Notes under the pieces: model-generated
Database searches by the model: none
What the model saw: only the letters and a program-made list of their open reading frames with translations
Told to the model about the DNA's origin: nothing
Assembly (NCBI RefSeq): GCF_003387575.1
Contig: NZ_QUAB01000044.1
Span: 1-64,000, forward strand
Length of the DNA: 64,000 nt
From: Microbacterium bovistercoris
GTDB taxonomy: Bacteria; Actinomycetota; Actinomycetes; Actinomycetales; Microbacteriaceae
Direction of reading: 5' to 3'
Shown: positions 40,006 to 48,485 of the stretch, piece by piece
Position numbering within the stretch: the first letter of the stretch is position 1
Layout of the letters: each line of letters begins with the position of its first letter
Position numbers and translations under genes: made by a program

Positions 40006-42083
40006 CCCTCATCGAACGCGCCCGCTCCCGCCGCCCGATCACCTGGCTGACCGTCGTCGGCGTGCTGCTGCTGCCCGTCGTCATCGGGGGCCTTCTCGTC
40101 GCCGCGCTGCAGAACCCGACGCAGAACCTCGAACGCATGACGGCGGCGATCGTCAACCTCGACGAGCCGGTCACCATCAACGACCAGTACACCCCGCTCG
40201 GCCGCGAGCTGGCATCCGGACTGGTCGAGGGATCCGACGAGGTCGACTCCAACCTGACATGGGTGATCTCGAACGAGGGCGACGCCGCCGAGGGACTCAG
40301 CGGCGGCACCTATCAGGCGGTCGTGACCATCCCTGAGGACTTCTCGAAGAACGCCACCTCGGGCGGCCAGGCGATCGCCGACGGCGGCGGTGCTGCAGAG
40401 CAGGCGCAGATCCAGGTGACCACCCCGCAGGACGCCCGCGTCGCGGATGACCTCATCACCAGCCAGATCTCGTCGGTCGCGGCGTCGTCGATGAGCTCGA
40501 TGCTCTCCGAGGCGACGCTGAGCAACGTGCTGATCAGCTTCGACACGCTCGGCTCGAAGATCGGCGAGGCGGCGGACGGCGCCGACAAGCTCGCCGACGG
40601 CGCGCAGGATGCCGCGGACGGCGCTGCCGCGCTGCCCGATGGAGCTGCGAAGCTCGCCGACGGCGCGAACCAGCTGAGCTCTGGGGCATCCCAGCTCGGC
40701 GACGGCGCGGGCGAGCTCGCCGCCGGCGCCAGCCAGCTCGGGAGCGGGCTGGACACGATCGCCGCCAGTACCCGCAAGGTCCAGGCCGGAACGAGTCAGC
40801 TCGGGGCCGGACTGACCAGCGGGGCGGCAGCTCTGTCGGACCCGAAGGGCGACATGAGCAACCTCGTGGGAGCGGCCAACACGGTTGTGCAGAAGGCCGG
40901 CGCGGCAGCGCAGTCGAGTGCAACGGCCGCCAAGGACATCGGCGGTGTGGCGCAGACGCTCGGCGGTCTCGTCGCGCAGTGTGATCCCGCGATCTCCGGA
41001 AAGGACTTCTGCGAGCAGCTCACCGCCGCGGCAACTGCCGCGGGAACTGCAGCGGGTTCGGCGAAGACCGCGGCCGTCGACGCCGGCACCGCCGCGGGCT
41101 ACGCTACTGAGGTTGCGAAGGGACTGGCGAAGACGCAGTCCGCACTCGCCGAGCAGCTGCGCGAAGCCGGCTCCGGCGCGACCGCCCTCGCATCCGGTCT
41201 CACCCAGATCGCGGCGGGCATCGACCAGTCCGCCGACGGCGCGCGCGGGCTCTCCACCGGTGCGGTCAAGATCGCCACCGGCAACCAGGGCATCGCCACC
41301 GGCGCCACCGCGCTCGGCGACGGTGCGACGCAGCTCGCCGACGGCGCGACCCAGCTCGGCACCGGACTGGACCAGCTCGCCGGCGGCACGAGCGACCTCG
41401 CCGACGGCCTGCACACCGCGGCCTCCTCGCTGCCGTCGTTCAGCGAGAAGGAGTCGACCTCGCTCGCATCCGTCGTCGCGAACCCGGTGAAGGCGGATGT
41501 CGCGACCTCGAGCCTGTTCGGTGCGACCGCCATTCCGCTGCTCGTCGCGATCGTGCTGTGGTTCGGCTCGCTCGCCTCGTACGTCGTGATGCGGGCGATG
41601 CCCGAGCGCGTACTCACTTCGCGGCGCTCCTCGATCGCGCTGGCGCTGCGCGGGTTCTGGCCTGCGGCGCTCATCGGCGCGGCGCAGGGCCTGCTGGTCT
41701 CGCTCATCGTGCAGATCGTGGCCGACTACGACGCCGCCACCTGGTGGTCGTTCGCCGGCGTCGCCGTGCTCGCGGGCATCTCGTTCGCTGCGGTGAACCA
41801 GGCGCTGGTCGCGGTCTTCGGCGGGATCGGCCGCTGGGTCGGCGTGCTCGTCGGGGTGCTCGCCGTGGCGACCGGACTGGTCTCCACGGTGCCCGGCTGG
41901 CTGGCATCCGTCGGTGCGGCGATGCCGACCGCACCCGCGCTGAGCGGCTTGATCGACGCGAGCGGCGCCGCCGCCGCGGGTCTCATCGCCTGGGCCGTGC
42001 TGTCGCTGCTCGCGACGACGCTCGCGGTCACGCTGCGCCGCACGACCTCCGCGAAGGCCGTGCTCGCCACCGCCACGGCCTGA
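40002..42083 (+). CDS. YhgE/Pip-family membrane protein
   Basis: A 693-aa protein with an N-terminal membrane helix (~15-38), a long extracellular region, and about five C-terminal helices (from ~510). The central part has many A-D-G-A-x-x-L repeats (LADGAQDAADGAAALPDGA), a hallmark of YhgE/Pip proteins and likely a beta or coiled stalk. Relatives include the phage-infection protein and ESX/T7SS-linked proteins; many are encoded with an ABC ATPase. Here that ATPase-like part is fused to the upstream MmpL. Confidence 0.9.
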   Translation: MTLIERARSRRPITWLTVVGVLLLPVVIGGLLVAALQNPTQNLERMTAAIVNLDEPVTINDQYTPLGRELASGLVEGSDEVDSNLTWVISNEGDAAEGLSGGTYQAVVTIPEDFSKNATSGGQAIADGGGAAEQAQIQVTTPQDARVADDLITSQISSVAASSMSSMLSEATLSNVLISFDTLGSKIGEAADGADKLADGAQDAADGAAALPDGAAKLADGANQLSSGASQLGDGAGELAAGASQLGSGLDTIAASTRKVQAGTSQLGAGLTSGAAALSDPKGDMSNLVGAANTVVQKAGAAAQSSATAAKDIGGVAQTLGGLVAQCDPAISGKDFCEQLTAAATAAGTAAGSAKTAAVDAGTAAGYATEVAKGLAKTQSALAEQLREAGSGATALASGLTQIAAGIDQSADGARGLSTGAVKIATGNQGIATGATALGDGATQLADGATQLGTGLDQLAGGTSDLADGLHTAASSLPSFSEKESTSLASVVANPVKADVATSSLFGATAIPLLVAIVLWFGSLASYVVMRAMPERVLTSRRSSIALALRGFWPAALIGAAQGLLVSLIVQIVADYDAATWWSFAGVAVLAGISFAAVNQALVAVFGGIGRWVGVLVGVLAVATGLVSTVPGWLASVGAAMPTAPALSGLIDASGAAAAGLIAWAVLSLLATTLAVTLRRTTSAKAVLATATA

Positions 42084-42088
42084 CTGTC

Positions 42089-42159
42089 CCCCAGCTCCGG
42101 TCTCACTGGATGCGGGTGTTTCCCCCCGACACCCGCATCCGATGAGACCGGAGCTGGGG
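42089..42159. repeat. Palindromic hairpin repeat, copy B
   Basis: Outer arms of 17 bp are perfect (CCCCAGCTCCGGTCTCA, 42089-42105; inverse at 42143-42159). Inner arms TGCGGGTGT (42111-42119) and ACACCCGCA (42129-42137). It starts 6 nt after the YhgE stop and probably terminates that operon. Confidence 0.88.
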
Positions 42160-42177
42160 AACGTCACACCCCAAACA

Positions 42178-42250
42178 GCTCCGGTCTCAACCGTTGCGGG
42201 TGTCACCGGCCGCGCACCGGCTGAGGACCCGCATCCGTTGAGACCGGAGC
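42178..42250. repeat. Palindromic hairpin repeat, copy C
   Basis: Outer arms GCTCCGGTCTCAA and TTGAGACCGGAGC are perfect; inner arms TGCGGGT (42195-42201) and ACCCGCA (42227-42233). The apical part carries a further CCGGC/ACCGGCT pairing. It lies 18 nt after copy B in direct order. Confidence 0.85.
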
Positions 42251-42291
42251 AGACGGATGTCACGGACACCGGAGCAGCACCGCCGGGGCGG

Positions 42292-42297
42292 TAGCGT
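42292..42297 (+). promoter_or_regulatory. -10 box of leaderless 2H phosphoesterase gene
   Basis: TAGCGT ends 6 nt before the ATG at 42304. Confidence 0.5.
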
Positions 42298-42303
42298 CGA
42301 CGG

Positions 42304-42936
42304 ATGGCGCGCGACTTCATGACCGACCCCGGGCAGCTCCGCGATCTGGACGGTCAGCAGTACATCGTGCTGCGGCCCCTCGGTGCGGTGATGCGCGAGT
42401 TCGACGCGGTGCAGGATGCCGCCCGGCAGCGCCTCGGCGACACCGTGCGCTATCCCGGCGCCGCACACGTCACCCTGCGCGGACTCTACGAGCCGGATCG
42501 TGTCGATGCCGTTCGCGACGTGGTGCGCGAGTGGGCCGCGCAGCAGCATCCGATCGACCTCGTCTTCGAGGCCGTGGACGCGTTCCCCGCACCGTGGCAG
42601 ATCGTGATCGCCAGGCTCGGGCGCACGCCCGGCCTGCTGCACGCCTACGCGTCGCTCACCGAGGCGCTCGACCGCACCGACCTGCGTCGGATCGGCGAGC
42701 TGCCTCTCGACGACTGGACCTTCCACCTCTCGACGGTGTACGCCAAGACGCTCACCGACGAGGCATGGACCGCGCTCGCGGACGACACCCGCCACGACTA
42801 CGGCGCCCCACCGGCTGAGACCGTCACCGAGGTCGAGTTCGTCACCTATTCCGATGCCGCCGAGCATCGCGAGGTCTTCTCGCTCGGCGTCAGCCGACCG
42901 GAGCAACGAGAAGGTCAGATCAGGCGGGCGCACTGA
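42304..42936 (+). CDS. 2H phosphoesterase (2'-5' RNA ligase-like)
   Basis: A 210-aa protein with the two H-x-T/S motifs of the 2H superfamily: HVTLRG (55-60) and HLST (141-144). Such enzymes cut 2',3'-cyclic phosphates or related bonds; the exact substrate is unknown. Its 3' end overlaps the convergent leucyl aminopeptidase gene by 17 nt. Confidence 0.82.
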   Translation: MARDFMTDPGQLRDLDGQQYIVLRPLGAVMREFDAVQDAARQRLGDTVRYPGAAHVTLRGLYEPDRVDAVRDVVREWAAQQHPIDLVFEAVDAFPAPWQIVIARLGRTPGLLHAYASLTEALDRTDLRRIGELPLDDWTFHLSTVYAKTLTDEAWTALADDTRHDYGAPPAETVTEVEFVTYSDAAEHREVFSLGVSRPEQREGQIRRAH

Positions 42937-44434
42937 AGCCCTTCGCCAGGTCGAGCAGCAGTCGGCCGCCGAAGCCGGTGGCGCCCTGCGTGCGCCAGGA
43001 GTCGTCCTTCTCGACCTGCATGGTCCCTGCGATGTCGAGGTGCGCCCACGGAGTGCCGCCGGTGAAGTGATCGAGGAACAGCGCCGCCGTGATCGCGCCG
43101 CCGTACGGGCCGCCGAGATTCGAGATGTCGGCGATGTTGCTGTCGAGCTGCGCCCGGTACTTGCGCTCCAACGGCATCTGCCAGATCTTCTCATCGGTGG
43201 CCGCCGACGCCCCGCGCAGCAGATCGATCATCCGGTCGTCGTTGCCGAGCAGCGCCGCCACGTGCCCGCCGAGCGAGACCAGCGCCGCCCCGGTCAGCGT
43301 CGCGATGTCGACGATCGCGTCGACGCCCTGCTCGTTCGCGAGAGCGAAGGCGTCGCTCATCGCGATACGCCCCTCCGCATCGGTGTTCTTCACCTCGATG
43401 GTCGTCCCGCCGCGTGCGGTGAGCACGTCGCCGAGCTTGTACGCGGTTGCCGACGGCATGTTGTCGGTGCACATCAGCCATCCGAACACCTCCGCCGTCG
43501 TACCCGCATCACGCAGCGCGCTGAACGCGCCGAGCACCGCGGCGGCACCGCCCATGTCCATCTTCATCAGCAGATGCATCGGGTCGCTGGGCTTCAGGCT
43601 GATGCCGCCCGAGTCGTACATGATGCCCTTGCCGATCAGCCCGAGCTTCCCGGTGGCGGCGCCCGAGGGCTTGTAGTGCAGCACGATCATGCGCGGCTCC
43701 TCGACGGAGCCCTGGTTCACGCCGAGCAGCCCTCCGCAGCCGAGCTCGATGAGCGCGGCCTTGTCGTATGCGGTCACGTCGAACCCGAACCGCCCGCCCA
43801 GCGCCTCGGCGATGTCGGCCATGTCGGTCGCGGTCAGGTGCCCCGGAGGCGTGTTCGCCAGGTCGCGCGCCACGATCGCGGCGCGGGCGGTGACGGATGC
43901 CGCGGCGACCGCGGCGGCATCCGCCGCTGCGTCGCCTTCGCCGACGTCGAGCGTCAGAGCGGCCAGCGGCACGTGCTTCGACTCGGCGATCAGCACCGTG
44001 TACCGGTACCGCGCGAGCAGCGCGCCCTCGGCGAGCGCGGTCAGCGCGGATGCCCGGTCCGCGCCTCCCAGGTCGACCTTCAGCGCCAGCCGGCCGTGGC
44101 GTGCGGCCGCGCGCACGAACGCCGCCGCCGCGTCGCGCAGTGTCGCCGGAGAGCTGTCGGATGCCGCGCCGAGGCCGACCGCCACGAGATCGGGCCCCTC
44201 CGCCTGCGGCAGCACGAGCGTCGCGCCGACCTTCCCGTCGAACCCGGCCTCCTCGAGCGCGTCACGGCTGAACCCGAGGCCACCCGGGACGTCACCGTCG
44301 CTGTGCACTCCGAAGCCGATCGCTCCGGCACGGTCACCGACGGAACCGACCCGCACTTCAGCCCCGTCCAGGGCGTCCAGCCCCGGCACGGTCGCGAAGT
44401 CGGCCGGGATGAGCTTGTTCGGACTGCGAGTCAT
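42920..44434 (-). CDS. pepA: Leucyl aminopeptidase (M17)
   Basis: A ~504-aa M17 cytosol aminopeptidase. The metal-binding region IGKGIMYDSGGISLKPSD and the signature NTDAEGRIAMSDAF are intact, with the catalytic Lys and Arg. It removes N-terminal residues in the cytoplasm and uses two metal ions. Two ATGs are adjacent; the second (44434) has the better distance from AAGGAG. It stands apart from the cytochrome genes upstream. Confidence 0.93.
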   Translation of the reverse strand: MTRSPNKLIPADFATVPGLDALDGAEVRVGSVGDRAGAIGFGVHSDGDVPGGLGFSRDALEEAGFDGKVGATLVLPQAEGPDLVAVGLGAASDSSPATLRDAAAAFVRAAARHGRLALKVDLGGADRASALTALAEGALLARYRYTVLIAESKHVPLAALTLDVGEGDAAADAAAVAAASVTARAAIVARDLANTPPGHLTATDMADIAEALGGRFGFDVTAYDKAALIELGCGGLLGVNQGSVEEPRMIVLHYKPSGAATGKLGLIGKGIMYDSGGISLKPSDPMHLLMKMDMGGAAAVLGAFSALRDAGTTAEVFGWLMCTDNMPSATAYKLGDVLTARGGTTIEVKNTDAEGRIAMSDAFALANEQGVDAIVDIATLTGAALVSLGGHVAALLGNDDRMIDLLRGASAATDEKIWQMPLERKYRAQLDSNIADISNLGGPYGGAITAALFLDHFTGGTPWAHLDIAGTMQVEKDDSWRTQGATGFGGRLLLDLAKGFSAPA

Positions 44435-44513
44435 CATCTCTCCTTCGATCTGAGAATTCCGGTCAGCCGATCTGCGTGATCTCCCTCGATCTCGCTCGCG
44501 GTTCCGGCCCGGT

Positions 44514-44900
44514 TCAGCCGCGGCGCTCCTTCGTCTTCTTCTTGAAGATCAGGGCCGCCAGCAGCCAGCCGCCGAGCGCGGTGACCACCCAGATGATCAG
44601 CGTCGCGAGCACCCAGGTGACGATCCCGGACAGATGCACGCCACTGGGGAACAGCGAGGCGATCAGCAGCGCGACGAAGGTCGAGATCAGGCCGATGCCG
44701 CCCAGCAGCGCCTCGGCGTGCCGCGTGACGATCTTCAGGATCAGCGGCGCCAGGATCGCCTGCGCGATCGTGAACACGAGGACGGCGACGAGGAAACCCG
44801 CGAAGCCGATCGAGAAGCCCGGCAGCACCCACAGGCAGATGAGCAGGGCGACCGCGACGGTGACCAGGGAGATGGCGGCGCGGAGCAGCAGACGGATCAT
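44514..44900 (-). CDS. Phage holin family IV-like membrane protein
   Basis: A 128-aa protein with four membrane helices and a basic tail (FKKKTKERRG), matching the mycobacterial-type four-helix holin-like family (PF04020-like). These are common housekeeping membrane proteins in actinobacteria, and no phage genes are nearby. The ATG lies in the 3' arm of a perfect hairpin and 6 nt after TATGCT. Confidence 0.82.
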   Translation of the reverse strand: MIRLLLRAAISLVTVAVALLICLWVLPGFSIGFAGFLVAVLVFTIAQAILAPLILKIVTRHAEALLGGIGLISTFVALLIASLFPSGVHLSGIVTWVLATLIIWVVTALGGWLLAALIFKKKTKERRG

Positions 44901-44928
44901 GGCGCCAGCATAGTGGCGCCATGATCCG
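44893..44928 (-). promoter_or_regulatory. Perfect 15-bp hairpin over the holin-like start codon
   Basis: CGGATCATGGCGCCA and TGGCGCCATGATCCG flank a 6-nt loop. On the minus strand the loop region gives TATGCT (44907-44912), a -10 box 6 nt before the ATG. Read-through from ccsB would place the start codon in the stem or terminate there. Confidence 0.65.
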
Positions 44929-44940
44929 GAGTGCGGCAGC

Positions 44941-45936
44941 TCAGCTCAGTCCGGAGTACGAGTGCAGGCCCTTGAAGAACACGTTCACGATCGTGAAGTT
45001 GAAGATCACCGCGGCGAAGCCGACGATCGACAGCCAGGCCGACCGCGAACCGCGCCAGCCGCGGGTCGCCCGCGCGTGGATGTACCCGGCGTAGAGAACC
45101 CAGATGATGAACGTCCAGGTCTCCTTGACGTCGAAGCCCCAGAACCGGCCCCAGGCGTCCTGCGCCCAGATCGCGCCGGCCATCAGCGTGAAGGTCCAGG
45201 CGATGAAGCCGACGACGGTGAACCGGTAGGCCAGGCTCTCCAGACGCGTCGAGTCGGGGATGGTGCGCAGGAAGCCGGGCCCCGTCTTCGCGGCGCCCTC
45301 GACGACCAGCCGCTCGCGGCGCATCTGCATCAGCTGCATCACCGAGAGCGCGAAGGCCAGGGCGAACAGTGCCGTCGACAGCGAGGCGACGAACACGTGG
45401 ATGATCAGCCAGACGCTCTTCAACGGCTCGGCGAGCGGCGTGACGACGACGTAGAAGTTCGTCGACGCGAGGCCGAGCAGCACGACCACCAGCCCGACGA
45501 TGAACGAGCCCAGGTACCTCACGTCCACGCGGGTGAGCACGATGAGGTACACGGCGATGATCAGCAGCGTGCCGATCATGGCGAACTCGTAGAGGTTCGA
45601 CCAGGGCACGTGTCCGTCGGCGATGCCGCGGGTCACCGTCGCGCCGAGGTGGAACAGCCAGGCGAGCACCGTCAGCGATGTGCCGATCCGGGCCATGACG
45701 TAGCGCGGCTTCGCCCCGCCTTCGCCGGATGCCGCGGACGCGGCGTCTCCGGCATCCGCCGTCGCCCCGCCGGAACCCGCGGCGACGAGCTGCTTCGCCT
45801 TCGCGGTCTCGAGCTTCGCATCCGCCGTCTTCGCGGAGCGGCTGGCGAGGTCGAACGCGTAGGCGACGAACGCGAGCGCGTAGATCGCGATGGCCGTCCA
45901 CATGAGGACGACGGAGAGGGATTCCAGGTCGGCCAT
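44941..45936 (-). CDS. ccsB: Cytochrome c synthase subunit CcsB/ResC
   Basis: A 331-aa System II cytochrome c maturation protein with eight membrane helices, the heme-handling WWD-type segment (WGRFWGFDVKETWTFIIW) and His residues near it. With ResB it attaches heme to apocytochromes outside the membrane. An Ala-rich cytoplasmic insert (residues ~45-75) follows the first helix. It follows resB by 1 nt. Confidence 0.92.
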   Translation of the reverse strand: MADLESLSVVLMWTAIAIYALAFVAYAFDLASRSAKTADAKLETAKAKQLVAAGSGGATADAGDAASAASGEGGAKPRYVMARIGTSLTVLAWLFHLGATVTRGIADGHVPWSNLYEFAMIGTLLIIAVYLIVLTRVDVRYLGSFIVGLVVVLLGLASTNFYVVVTPLAEPLKSVWLIIHVFVASLSTALFALAFALSVMQLMQMRRERLVVEGAAKTGPGFLRTIPDSTRLESLAYRFTVVGFIAWTFTLMAGAIWAQDAWGRFWGFDVKETWTFIIWVLYAGYIHARATRGWRGSRSAWLSIVGFAAVIFNFTIVNVFFKGLHSYSGLS

Positions 45937-45937
45937 G

Positions 45938-47689
45938 TCAGCTCTCCTTCGGAGCGGTGGGGGACTTCCGGGGTGCGGAGCCGTCGAGCAGCCGCTCGTG
46001 TCCGCGGGCGAGGTCGTCGACGGCGGCGGCCAGAGTGGGGTCCTCGCCTCGGGCGAGGCCAGCGTACTCCAGGGTCACGCCGGCGTCACCGGGGGTCGCC
46101 TTCACCCACATCCGCCGCCGCGGCACGAAGAGTGCCAGCGAGAGGCTGACCAGTGCGAGCACGGCGAACACCAGCACCCACACCGCGGACTCGTCGTGGT
46201 GGATCTGCAGCGAGACGTAGCGCTTCACGGATTGAGTGAAGTCCTTGGCGCCTTCCGGCGACTCGTCCTCGAACGTCACGGTGCCCATGCCGTTCGGCAG
46301 CTCCGCGGTCTTGCCCGGCTCGAGCTGGATCGAGGTCACGTCTGTGCCGCGGCCGGTGAGCTTGGTCATCGGGTTGGTGTCGAGCACGTACACCGACTGC
46401 GGGGTGCCGTCGTCGATGCCGAGGTCTCCGACGTAGACGTCGAGCGTGAGCATCGGACCGAAGAGGTCGGGATAGGCCGAGGTGAAGGCCCCGGTCGAGA
46501 GCTTTCCGGCCGTCGGGTAGAAGAAGCCGGTGAGCGCCATCTGCTCCGGCATCCCGTCCGGCACCTTCAGCACGCCGAGCGAGGTCATGTTGTTGTCCTG
46601 CGGCAGGAAGGCGACGGGGCCGCTGGTGACGACCTCGCCGTCGGCGTTGCGCACCGTGATGCTGGGAGCGTAGCCGTTGCCGAGCAGGTAGACCTTGTCG
46701 GCGCCGATGCTCAGCGGATGGTTCACCTTGACCACGCCCTCGTGCTGGGAGTCGTCGGCCTCGGTGACGGTGACGTTCGCGGCGAAGTCGCCGGCCTGCC
46801 CGGCGCCGGCGGCGCCCGGCGGCTGGTAGGTCACGTCGAAGGAGTCCAGCGTCATCCGGTACGGCTGCAGGGCGTCGTCGCCAACGAAGCGGCCGCGGTT
46901 GATCGAGTCGTAGTCGGTGAGGATGTTGACGAAGTTGCGCCCCTCGATCACGACCTTCTGCCCCGTGTAGGCGAGTCCGCCGCCCACGCCGACGGCGACC
47001 AGCACGCCGACCAGCGAGATGTGGAAGAGCAGGTTGCCGGTCTCGCGCAGGTAGCCGCGCTCCGCCGAGACCGAGCGCACCGACCCGCGGTCGTAGCGCG
47101 CCACCCGGTAGCCGAGTGCCTTCAACTGCTTCTGCGCGACGTCGATCGCGCGGCCGGCCTCGGCATCCGACCCTTCGACGGGCTCAGGGACCCAGATGCG
47201 CTCGACGTGGTCGTCCAACCGCGACAACCGAGCCGGCGTGCGCGGCGGCAGCGCGCGCAGCGCCTTCAGGTGGTGCTTGATACGCGGGATGATGCAGCCG
47301 ATGAGCGACAGGAACAGCAGCAGGTAGATCGCCGAGAACCAGGGTGACGAGTACACGTCGAACAGGCTCAGCCTGTCGAGCACGGGGAACAGGTCGGGAT
47401 TGTCGGTCTGCCACTTGATCACGCCGTTCGGGTCGGCGGAGCGCTGCGGGAAGATCGAGCCGGGGATCGCCGCGATGGCGAGCACGAGCAGCAGGATGAT
47501 CGCCACGCGCATCGAGGTGACCTGGCGCCAGCCCCAGCGCAGCCAGCCGGTGAAGCCGAGCTTCGGCTGGTTGATGTCGCCGTCTTCGGCGGATGCCGCG
47601 GAGTCGATGTGGTCGGCGGGACGCAGCGGGTCGCTCGCGGCGGAGGTGCCCTCCTTCGGAGCCTTCACGTCAGAGCGGGAGGACGACAT
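45938..47689 (-). CDS. resB: Cytochrome c biogenesis protein ResB
   Basis: A 583-aa protein with three N-terminal membrane helices, a large extracytoplasmic domain and a last helix near 515-535. Motifs such as GFTGWLRWGWRQVTSMRVAI and the SADPNGVIKWQ loop fit actinobacterial ResB. Residues ~166-173 (PEPVEGSD) are the in-frame reading of a palindromic repeat in the cytoplasmic loop. It overlaps ccdA by 20 nt. Confidence 0.92.
   Translation of the reverse strand: MSSSRSDVKAPKEGTSAASDPLRPADHIDSAASAEDGDINQPKLGFTGWLRWGWRQVTSMRVAIILLLVLAIAAIPGSIFPQRSADPNGVIKWQTDNPDLFPVLDRLSLFDVYSSPWFSAIYLLLFLSLIGCIIPRIKHHLKALRALPPRTPARLSRLDDHVERIWVPEPVEGSDAEAGRAIDVAQKQLKALGYRVARYDRGSVRSVSAERGYLRETGNLLFHISLVGVLVAVGVGGGLAYTGQKVVIEGRNFVNILTDYDSINRGRFVGDDALQPYRMTLDSFDVTYQPPGAAGAGQAGDFAANVTVTEADDSQHEGVVKVNHPLSIGADKVYLLGNGYAPSITVRNADGEVVTSGPVAFLPQDNNMTSLGVLKVPDGMPEQMALTGFFYPTAGKLSTGAFTSAYPDLFGPMLTLDVYVGDLGIDDGTPQSVYVLDTNPMTKLTGRGTDVTSIQLEPGKTAELPNGMGTVTFEDESPEGAKDFTQSVKRYVSLQIHHDESAVWVLVFAVLALVSLSLALFVPRRRMWVKATPGDAGVTLEYAGLARGEDPTLAAAVDDLARGHERLLDGSAPRKSPTAPKES
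47171..47193. repeat. CTGAGCC..GTCGAAGG-family repeat inside resB
   Basis: CCCTTCGACGGGCTCAGGGACC reads PEPVEGS on the resB strand, the characteristic peptide of this repeat family. Confidence 0.78.
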
Positions 47690-48485
47690 TGCCCATCACC
47701 GCCCCGACCCGAGACATGATCTGGGTCCAGACACCGGTCACCATGAGAACGCCGAGCACGATGAGGAGAACGCCTCCGATGATGTTGATGACGCGGATGT
47801 GACGGCGCAGGAAGCCCACCGTCCGAGTCGCCCAGCCGAAACCGAGCGCGATGAGCAGGAACGGGATGCCGAGGCCCAGCGAGTAGGCCACGCCGAGCAG
47901 GGCCGCCCGTCCGGGGGTGCCGACGTTGACCGCCAGAGCCGAGATCGCGGCGAGCGTCGGGCCGAGGCAGGGCGCCCAGCCGAGACCGAGGGCGACCCCC
48001 AGGAGCGGCGCGCCGATCAGGCCGGTGGCCGAGTTCACATGCAGGCGGCGCTCGCGCTGCGCGAAGCCGAAGAAGCCGAGGAAGACGAGTCCCATCGCGA
48101 TGATCACCACACCGAGGATGCGGGTGATCAGCGGCATCCACTCGAGCAGGAACATGCCGGCGGTGCCGAACAGCACGGTCATGCAGACGAAGACGACGGT
48201 GAAGCCGGCGATGAACAGCAGCACGCCGAGCAGCAGGCGGCCCTTGCCGGTTCCGCTCCCCTTCGCGGGTCCTGAGCGAGCGGAGCGAGACGAAGGGCGC
48301 TCAGGGTCCGCGGAGCGAGACGAAACGCCGCCGGCATCCGCCCCCACAGCTCCCCCGATGAACCCGAGGTACCCCGGCACGAGAGGCAGCACGCACGGCG
48401 ACAGGAACGACACGAGGCCCGCCAGCATCGCGAGCGGGACGGCGAGCCAGAGCGCGCCGGACCCGATGATGTCGACCGGACTCAC
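47670..48485 (-). CDS. ccdA: Cytochrome c biogenesis protein CcdA
   Basis: A 271-aa thiol-disulfide transporter of the DsbD/CcdA type with six helices. Redox cysteines lie in SFLSPCVLPLVPG and LGWAPCLGP. It passes reducing power to the thioredoxin-like TlpA/ResA. Residues ~53-73 (SSRSADPERPSSRSARSGPA) are encoded by a palindromic repeat in the loop after helix 1. GTG 48485 overlaps the TlpA stop (GTGA). Confidence 0.92.
   Translation of the reverse strand: MSPVDIIGSGALWLAVPLAMLAGLVSFLSPCVLPLVPGYLGFIGGAVGADAGGVSSRSADPERPSSRSARSGPAKGSGTGKGRLLLGVLLFIAGFTVVFVCMTVLFGTAGMFLLEWMPLITRILGVVIIAMGLVFLGFFGFAQRERRLHVNSATGLIGAPLLGVALGLGWAPCLGPTLAAISALAVNVGTPGRAALLGVAYSLGLGIPFLLIALGFGWATRTVGFLRRHIRVINIIGGVLLIVLGVLMVTGVWTQIMSRVGAVMGNVVLPL
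48267..48325. repeat. GAGCGAGCGAAGC-family repeat inside ccdA
   Basis: GGGTCCTGAGCGAGCGGAGC, GACGAAGGGCGCTCAGGGTCC and a second GCGGAGCGAGACGAA make a compound copy. It is in frame in the cytoplasmic loop. Confidence 0.8.

Noticed and set aside
35250..42250. Hairpin repeats as CRISPR units or tRNA-like genes
   Set aside because: There is no regular repeat-spacer array and no cloverleaf; each copy is a self-complementary hairpin.
44514..44900. Holin-like gene as evidence of a prophage
   Set aside because: No other phage gene is near, and this four-helix family is common on actinobacterial chromosomes.
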